Positions 37,960 to 41,832 of a DNA stretch of 41,832 nucleotides are shown piece after piece (position 1 is the first letter of the stretch; every line of letters begins with the position of its first letter). The notes below the pieces were generated by a model. The model was not told the DNA's origin and searched no databases. It saw only the letters and a program-made list of their open reading frames with translations. The DNA comes from Sedimenticola sp. (GTDB lineage Bacteria > Pseudomonadota > Gammaproteobacteria > Chromatiales > Chromatiaceae), in assembly GCA_026985055.1 (NCBI GenBank), contig JALSQZ010000143.1, forward strand, positions 1-41,832, given 5' to 3'. A program made the translations under genes and the position numbers.

Positions 37960-38799
37960 TCACTCGCCGTGCAGGAGGTGGGCATGCATGGCCAGATGTT
38001 CACCAATGAATGTGGCGATAAAATGGTAACTGTGATCATATCCTTCCTGCATGCGTATGCTGATGGGAAACTGGCGGCTGATGCAGGCCTGGGCAAAATC
38101 CTGGGGGTACAACTGATCAGGCAGGAACTCGTCATTGGTGCCCTGGTCGATGAGTATGGGCAGTTTTTGTGCGCCTTTCTTCACGAGTTCGGTAGCGTCA
38201 TAAGTAGCCCACGCATCCTGGTCATCGCCGAGATATGCGCCGAAACAGGTTTTCCCCCAATCACTTACGGATGGATGTGCGATGGGAGCAAATGCCGATA
38301 CTGAGCGATAGGCACCAGGTTCCCGGAGGGCGCAGACCAGTGCGCCATGTCCCCCCATGGAATGACCGCTGATGGATTTGAGCCCGGGGATTACGGGGAA
38401 ATGTGCTTCGATCAGGGAAGGAAGTTCCCGGGTCACATAATCATACATCTGATAATGCTCCTTCCAGGGGGGCTGGGTGGCGTTGACGTAAAATCCCGCG
38501 CCCTGGCCCAGGTCATAGCGTTCCGGCTCATCTGGCACCTGCTCCCCCCGGGGGCTGGTATCCGGCATGACCAGCACGATACCCAGTTCAGCCGCGTAAC
38601 GCTGTGCGCCTGCCTTTACCCGCACGTTGTCGTCGGTACAGGTCAATCCGGACAACCAGTACACCACTGGCAGCTTTCTTTTCTCTACCTGGGGGGGCAG
38701 GTAGATGGAAAACACCATATTGCCATTGCAGCAGTTCGAGTGATGTTCCCAGCGCTGCAACCAGCCGCCAAACTCACGAATATTTTCCAGCTGTTTCAT
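37960..38799 (-). CDS. frmB: S-formylglutathione hydrolase
   Basis: 279 residues. Esterase D-type alpha/beta hydrolase that splits S-formylglutathione to formate and glutathione. The nucleophile elbow GHSMGG has Ser 147; the acid is probably in DQGTNDEFL and the His in GYDHSYHFI. The family segments LSGLTCTDDN and PDTSPRG are present. It lies nine bases after frmA, the enzyme of the preceding step. Confidence 0.96.
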   Translation of the reverse strand: MKQLENIREFGGWLQRWEHHSNCCNGNMVFSIYLPPQVEKRKLPVVYWLSGLTCTDDNVRVKAGAQRYAAELGIVLVMPDTSPRGEQVPDEPERYDLGQGAGFYVNATQPPWKEHYQMYDYVTRELPSLIEAHFPVIPGLKSISGHSMGGHGALVCALREPGAYRSVSAFAPIAHPSVSDWGKTCFGAYLGDDQDAWATYDATELVKKGAQKLPILIDQGTNDEFLPDQLYPQDFAQACISRQFPISIRMQEGYDHSYHFIATFIGEHLAMHAHLLHGE

Positions 38800-38808
38800 G
38801 CCTGCACC

Positions 38809-39918
38809 TCAAAATATGATGACAGATCGGATGCTTTCGCCTTTATGCATCAAATCGAAAGCGCGATTGATGTCCTCCAGAGGCATGGTGTGAGTGACCA
38901 GGGAGTCCAGTTCGATTTGACCGTTCATGTAGCGATCCACATATCCGGGCAGTTCGGTGCGACCTTTCACGCCGCCGAAGGCTGTGCCTTGCCAGGTGCG
39001 TCCGACCACCAGGTTGAAAGGACGCGTGGAAATCTCCTGACCCGCACCCGCAACTCCGATAACCGTGGAAACCCCCCAGCCCATATGGGTGCATTCCAGC
39101 GCATCCCGCATGACGTGAACATTGCCAATGCACTCAAAAGAGTAGTCGGGGCCGCCATTGAATGTGTCCTGCATGTACTCGACGAAAGAACCATCGATTT
39201 CATCGGGGTTGACGAAGTCCGTTGCGCCCAGTTGTTTTGCAAACTCGAACTTGTCCGGATTGATATCGATGCCGATGATCCTTTCCGCTCCGGCCATTAC
39301 CGCGCCCTGAATGCAAGACAGACCAATACCTCCAAGGCCGAAGACTGCTACAGTTGAACCCGGTTCTACCTTGGCCGTATTCAGCACCGCGCCAATACCT
39401 GTGGTAACCCCGCATCCGAGCAGACATACCTTGTCCAGAGGCGCTTCCTTGTTGATTTTTGCCAGAGCAATTTCCGGCACTACCGTATACTCGGAAAAAG
39501 TTGAGCATCCCATGTAATGATAGATTTCCTTGCCATTCTGGCTGAAGCGCCGGGTGCCATCTGGCATGTAGCCGGTCCATACCGTTGCCGCAATGGATTG
39601 ACAAAGATTGGTCTTGGGAGAACGGCAGTATTCACACTCACCACATTCCGGTATGTAGAGAGGGATTACATGATCTCCAGGCTTCAGATTGGTCACGCCT
39701 TTGCCGCATTCGACGACTTCACAGCCGCCTTCATGTCCCAAAACACAAGGGAAAACACCTTCCGGGTCATCACCCGACAAGGTGAAGGCGTCGGTGTGAC
39801 AGACACCGGATGCGACTACTTTCAACAGAACCTCGCCCTCTTTGGGGCCTTCTACGTCAATCATTTCTATGGACAGCGGTTTTTGTGCTTCCCAGGCAAC
39901 AGCAGCTTTCGATTTCAC
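38809..39918 (-). CDS. frmA: S-(hydroxymethyl)glutathione dehydrogenase / class III alcohol dehydrogenase
   Basis: 369 residues. It oxidises S-hydroxymethylglutathione, formed from formaldehyde and glutathione, to S-formylglutathione with NAD+; the class also reduces S-nitrosoglutathione. Catalytic zinc ligands C40, H62 and the Cys of LLGCGVTTG; structural zinc C92, C95, C98, C106; Rossmann GLGGIGL. Start GTG at 39918 with GGAG at eight bases. First gene of frmA-frmB-fdsB-fdsA. Confidence 0.97.
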   Translation of the reverse strand: MKSKAAVAWEAQKPLSIEMIDVEGPKEGEVLLKVVASGVCHTDAFTLSGDDPEGVFPCVLGHEGGCEVVECGKGVTNLKPGDHVIPLYIPECGECEYCRSPKTNLCQSIAATVWTGYMPDGTRRFSQNGKEIYHYMGCSTFSEYTVVPEIALAKINKEAPLDKVCLLGCGVTTGIGAVLNTAKVEPGSTVAVFGLGGIGLSCIQGAVMAGAERIIGIDINPDKFEFAKQLGATDFVNPDEIDGSFVEYMQDTFNGGPDYSFECIGNVHVMRDALECTHMGWGVSTVIGVAGAGQEISTRPFNLVVGRTWQGTAFGGVKGRTELPGYVDRYMNGQIELDSLVTHTMPLEDINRAFDLMHKGESIRSVIIF

Positions 39919-39942
39919 GAGTTGTACTCCAAGATTTAGGAT

Positions 39943-39978
39943 GAATGTTCCGGGGAAAAATAGAACGAATGTTCATTC
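39943..39978. promoter_or_regulatory. Candidate repressor operators at the frmA promoter
   Basis: GAATGTTC occurs at 39943-39950 and again at 39967-39974. The second copy is part of GAATG-TT-CATTC (39967-39978), a five-base inverted repeat lying between the -35 and -10. The two copies are 24 bases apart. Such a layout fits a TetR-type repressor; the regulator at 33059 is the nearest candidate, by position only. Confidence 0.55.
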
Positions 39979-39985
39979 TTGTCAA
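39957..39985 (-). promoter_or_regulatory. Promoter of the frm-fds operon
   Basis: On the minus strand TTGACA (39985-39980), a 17-base spacer, then TATTTT (39962-39957). The -35 is perfect. The spacer is filled by an inverted repeat (next entry), as in repressor-controlled promoters. Start would be near 39950, about 32 bases ahead of the GTG. Confidence 0.75.
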
Positions 39986-40060
39986 TAGCGATCCAACGGT
40001 CCACATCCGGACAGCAAAAGCCATCGTGTGCCTGTGCTTGAACAAGCCCTGCTGTCATCA

Positions 40061-40107
40061 TGATTGATTTGAAAATGTGATTTCCTCTTTGCTCACATTT
40101 TCAATCA
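40061..40107. repeat. Inverted repeat in frmA-sat intergenic region
   Basis: Left arm 40061-40080 and right arm TCACATTTTCAATCA (40093-40107) pair over 12 bases, a one-base bulge and three more, around a 12-base loop. A third copy of the arm motif, TGATTGAAAATG, is at 40115-40126. No T-run follows. It may be a regulatory site or small dispersed repeat. Confidence 0.6.
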
Positions 40108-40152
40108 CTTGTGGTGATTGAAAATGATGGAACATCCCTGTCCCACATGGGC

Positions 40153-40170
40153 ATCTCAAATTTTTGAGAT
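40153..40170. repeat. Palindrome ATCTCAAA-TT-TTTGAGAT
   Basis: Perfect eight-base arms separated by TT. It lies between the frmA promoter and sat and could be an operator for either. Identity of a binding protein is unknown. Confidence 0.55.
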
Positions 40171-40264
40171 ACCCTTGAAAAATTTACTGTGGCCATAAAG
40201 AGAAACTAGGGGCGGCAAAGTTCAGTATCTGATAATTTCACATGATTATTATGGAAGTTGATAT

Positions 40265-40273
40265 TTATCCACA
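40265..40273 (+). promoter_or_regulatory. Single consensus DnaA box
   Basis: TTATCCACA, the high-affinity DnaA box. It stands alone in this region as far as I can see, so it is more likely incidental or regulatory than an origin. Confidence 0.3.
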
Positions 40274-40458
40274 GTTCTAGCCATTTGTTGATCCGGCAGT
40301 AATCCAAGTCATATTCAGGGCTTTGAGCAAAAGTCAGGCCAAATTGAGCCATGCCGATGCCTGCTCGCGAACAGGCGTCAGGGAGTCGCTGAAATCATTG
40401 ATTCTTGCCAGATCAACAGAATGTAACCAGCTCAACCAATACCCCAGGAGATTGCCGC

Positions 40459-41658
40459 ATGATCAAACCCATTGGCTCCGATACCCTGCTTCCCTTGTTC
40501 GTCTATGATGTGGACGAGCATCATGCTCTTACCAAAGAAGCCGAAAGCCTGCCTTCCGTAACCATCACTTCACCAGCGGCAGGCAATGCCGTGATGCTCG
40601 GCGGTGGTTATTTTACTCCTTTGAAAGGCTTCATGAACGTGGCTGACGCCATGGGCGCGGCCGAGAAAATGACCCTGACTGACGGTTCCTTCTTCCCCGT
40701 GCCGGTAATGAACCTGGTGGATGACGATGCCATCGCTGCCATCGGTGATGCCAAGCGCATCGCACTGCGTGATCCCAACGTGGAAGGCAACCCGGTGCTG
40801 GCAGTGATGGATGTGGAAGACATCGAAAAAGTCAGCGAAGAGCAGATGGGCATCATGCGTGACAAGGTATATCGCACCGATGATCCCGAGCATCCCGGCG
40901 TAGCGGCTTTCATGGGGCAGGGACGCAATGCGATCTCCGGTCCCATCAAGGTGCTGAACTTCTCTTACTTCCAGACGGATTTCCCGGATACCTTCCGTAC
41001 TGCGGTGGAAATCCGCAACGAGATCAAGGAACACGGCTGGAACACTGTGGTCGCCTTCCAGACGCGCAATCCCATGCACCGCGCCCACGAAGAGCTTTGT
41101 CACATGGCCATGAGAGATGTAAACGCCGATGGCGTGGTCATCCACATGCTGCTGGGCAAGCTCAAGCCGGGTGATATCCCCGCGCCTGTGCGCGATGCCG
41201 CCATTCGCAAGATGGCTGAACTGTATTTCCCGCCCAACACCGTGATGATTACCGGCTACGGTTTCGACATGCTCTATGCCGGTCCTCGTGAAGCTGTGCT
41301 GCATGCCTATTTCCGTCAGAACATGGGCGCTACTCACTTTATCGTCGGCCGTGACCATGCCGGGGTTGGTGACTACTATGGCGATTTCGATGCGCAGACC
41401 ATCTTCGATGAGGAAGTGCCGGAAGGCGCCCTGGAGATCGAAATCTACAAGGCGGATCATACCGCCTATTCCACCAAGCTGAACAAGGTGATCATGATGC
41501 GTGACGCGCCCGAGGGGCATACCAAGGAAGACTTTGTGCTGCTGTCTGGCACCAAAGTGCGCGAGATGCTTGGTCGTGGTGAAGCGCCTCCCCCCGAGTT
41601 CTCCCGTCCCGAGGTGGCCAAGATCCTCATGGATTACTACCAGTCCTTGAATGACTGA
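40459..41658 (+). CDS. sat: Sulfate adenylyltransferase (ATP sulfurylase), dissimilatory type
   Basis: 399 residues. Homo-oligomeric Sat; in sulfur oxidisers it converts APS and pyrophosphate to ATP and sulfate. The nucleotide motifs are QTRNPMHRAHE (201-211) and GRDHAGVG (297-304); the C-terminal end lacks an APS kinase domain. The ATG at 40459 has AGGAG upstream; an earlier ATG (40405) would add 18 residues without family support. Single gene followed by a terminator; aprAB is not in the window. Assimilatory function cannot be excluded, but CysD/CysN is the more usual assimilatory form in gammaproteobacteria. Confidence 0.95.
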   Translation: MIKPIGSDTLLPLFVYDVDEHHALTKEAESLPSVTITSPAAGNAVMLGGGYFTPLKGFMNVADAMGAAEKMTLTDGSFFPVPVMNLVDDDAIAAIGDAKRIALRDPNVEGNPVLAVMDVEDIEKVSEEQMGIMRDKVYRTDDPEHPGVAAFMGQGRNAISGPIKVLNFSYFQTDFPDTFRTAVEIRNEIKEHGWNTVVAFQTRNPMHRAHEELCHMAMRDVNADGVVIHMLLGKLKPGDIPAPVRDAAIRKMAELYFPPNTVMITGYGFDMLYAGPREAVLHAYFRQNMGATHFIVGRDHAGVGDYYGDFDAQTIFDEEVPEGALEIEIYKADHTAYSTKLNKVIMMRDAPEGHTKEDFVLLSGTKVREMLGRGEAPPPEFSRPEVAKILMDYYQSLND

Positions 41659-41679
41659 GGCTTTTCTGCCTGGATGACA

Positions 41680-41704
41680 AAGCCCGCTTTCGAGCGGGCT
41701 TTTT
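41680..41704 (+). terminator. Intrinsic terminator after sat
   Basis: AAGCCCGCT at 41680-41688 pairs with AGCGGGCTT at 41693-41701 around TTCG, then TTT. Confidence 0.9.
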
Positions 41705-41705
41705 G

Positions 41706-41832
41706 TTAGCCCGAATATTGCACCGGAATCCGGAATTTTCCCGGAGAGATTTTTGCCCAGATTGTTCGAACGGACAAAAGCCGATGTTATTCATCGGCTT
41801 GCAGGGCGTTCGGGCAAGCTGGGTGAAAAGAT
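41706..41832. mobile_element. Partial second MITE-like element, cut by window end
   Basis: It starts TTAGCCCGAATATTGCACC (41706-41724), the same end type as 9232-9480. All 127 bases match, inverted, the right half of that element (9354-9480) with five differences (about 96%). Like the first copy it sits directly after a terminator. The left part continues beyond the window. The outer four bases are TTAG here instead of TTAA. Confidence 0.75.

Noticed and set aside
40265..40273. Replication origin
   Set aside because: Only one DnaA box, no AT-rich 13-mers and no dnaA/dnaN/gyrB neighbours.

Overview
The window is a chromosomal segment of a gammaproteobacterium. Evidence for this is the gene order rimP-nusA-infB-rbfA-truB-rpsO-pnp, the pairs pepA/holC, lptF-lptG and bamE/fur, recN-nadK, hrcA-grpE-dnaK-dnaJ-dapB, and lapA-lapB-pyrF. 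A dissimilatory-type ATP sulfurylase (sat), a three-gene transhydrogenase and a formaldehyde/formate oxidation operon point to a sulfur-oxidising chemolithotroph, perhaps of the Chromatiales type. That placement is inferred from gene content only; no marker tree was possible.

Layout. 1-420: the 3' end of a serine-type tRNA without a matching body, plus two direct copies of a 152-bp unit carrying its terminator; this looks like an integration scar. 565-745: a strong promoter, a structured leader and two intrinsic terminators ahead of rimP. 772-9150: translation and RNA-decay genes. 9232-9480: a 249-bp MITE-like element with TTAA-bounded inverted ends; part of a second copy closes the window at 41706-41832. 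9486-13820: holC and pepA on the minus strand, lptF and lptG on the plus strand. 13988-16809: pntAA-pntAB-pntB. 17075-17638: an FNR-type promoter and a hemerythrin-like gene. 17817-20387 (minus): M48 protease, small cytochrome c, rsgA. 20487-24814: orn, bamE, fur, recN, nadK. 24951-30730: heat-shock cluster with two sigma32-like promoters, then dapB. 30792-32949: lapA-lapB-pyrF. 33059-39918: a TetR-family regulator facing the operon frmA-frmB-fdsB-fdsA. 39919-40458: a long divergent intergenic region with several inverted repeats. 40459-41658: sat.

How the genes fit together. Most are housekeeping genes in conserved neighbourhoods. The accessory part is the right end. FrmA and FrmB would convert formaldehyde (as S-hydroxymethylglutathione) to formate, and FdsBA would oxidise formate to CO2 with production of NADH, so one transcript appears to encode the whole route. 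Its promoter has a near-palindrome exactly between the -35 and -10 boxes. The PntAB transhydrogenase could pass reducing power on to NADPH, and Sat would make ATP from APS during sulfite oxidation. I found no clearly novel multi-gene system. The most unusual items are the repeat structures at 1-420 and 9232-9480, the rimP leader, and the frmA-sat intergenic region.
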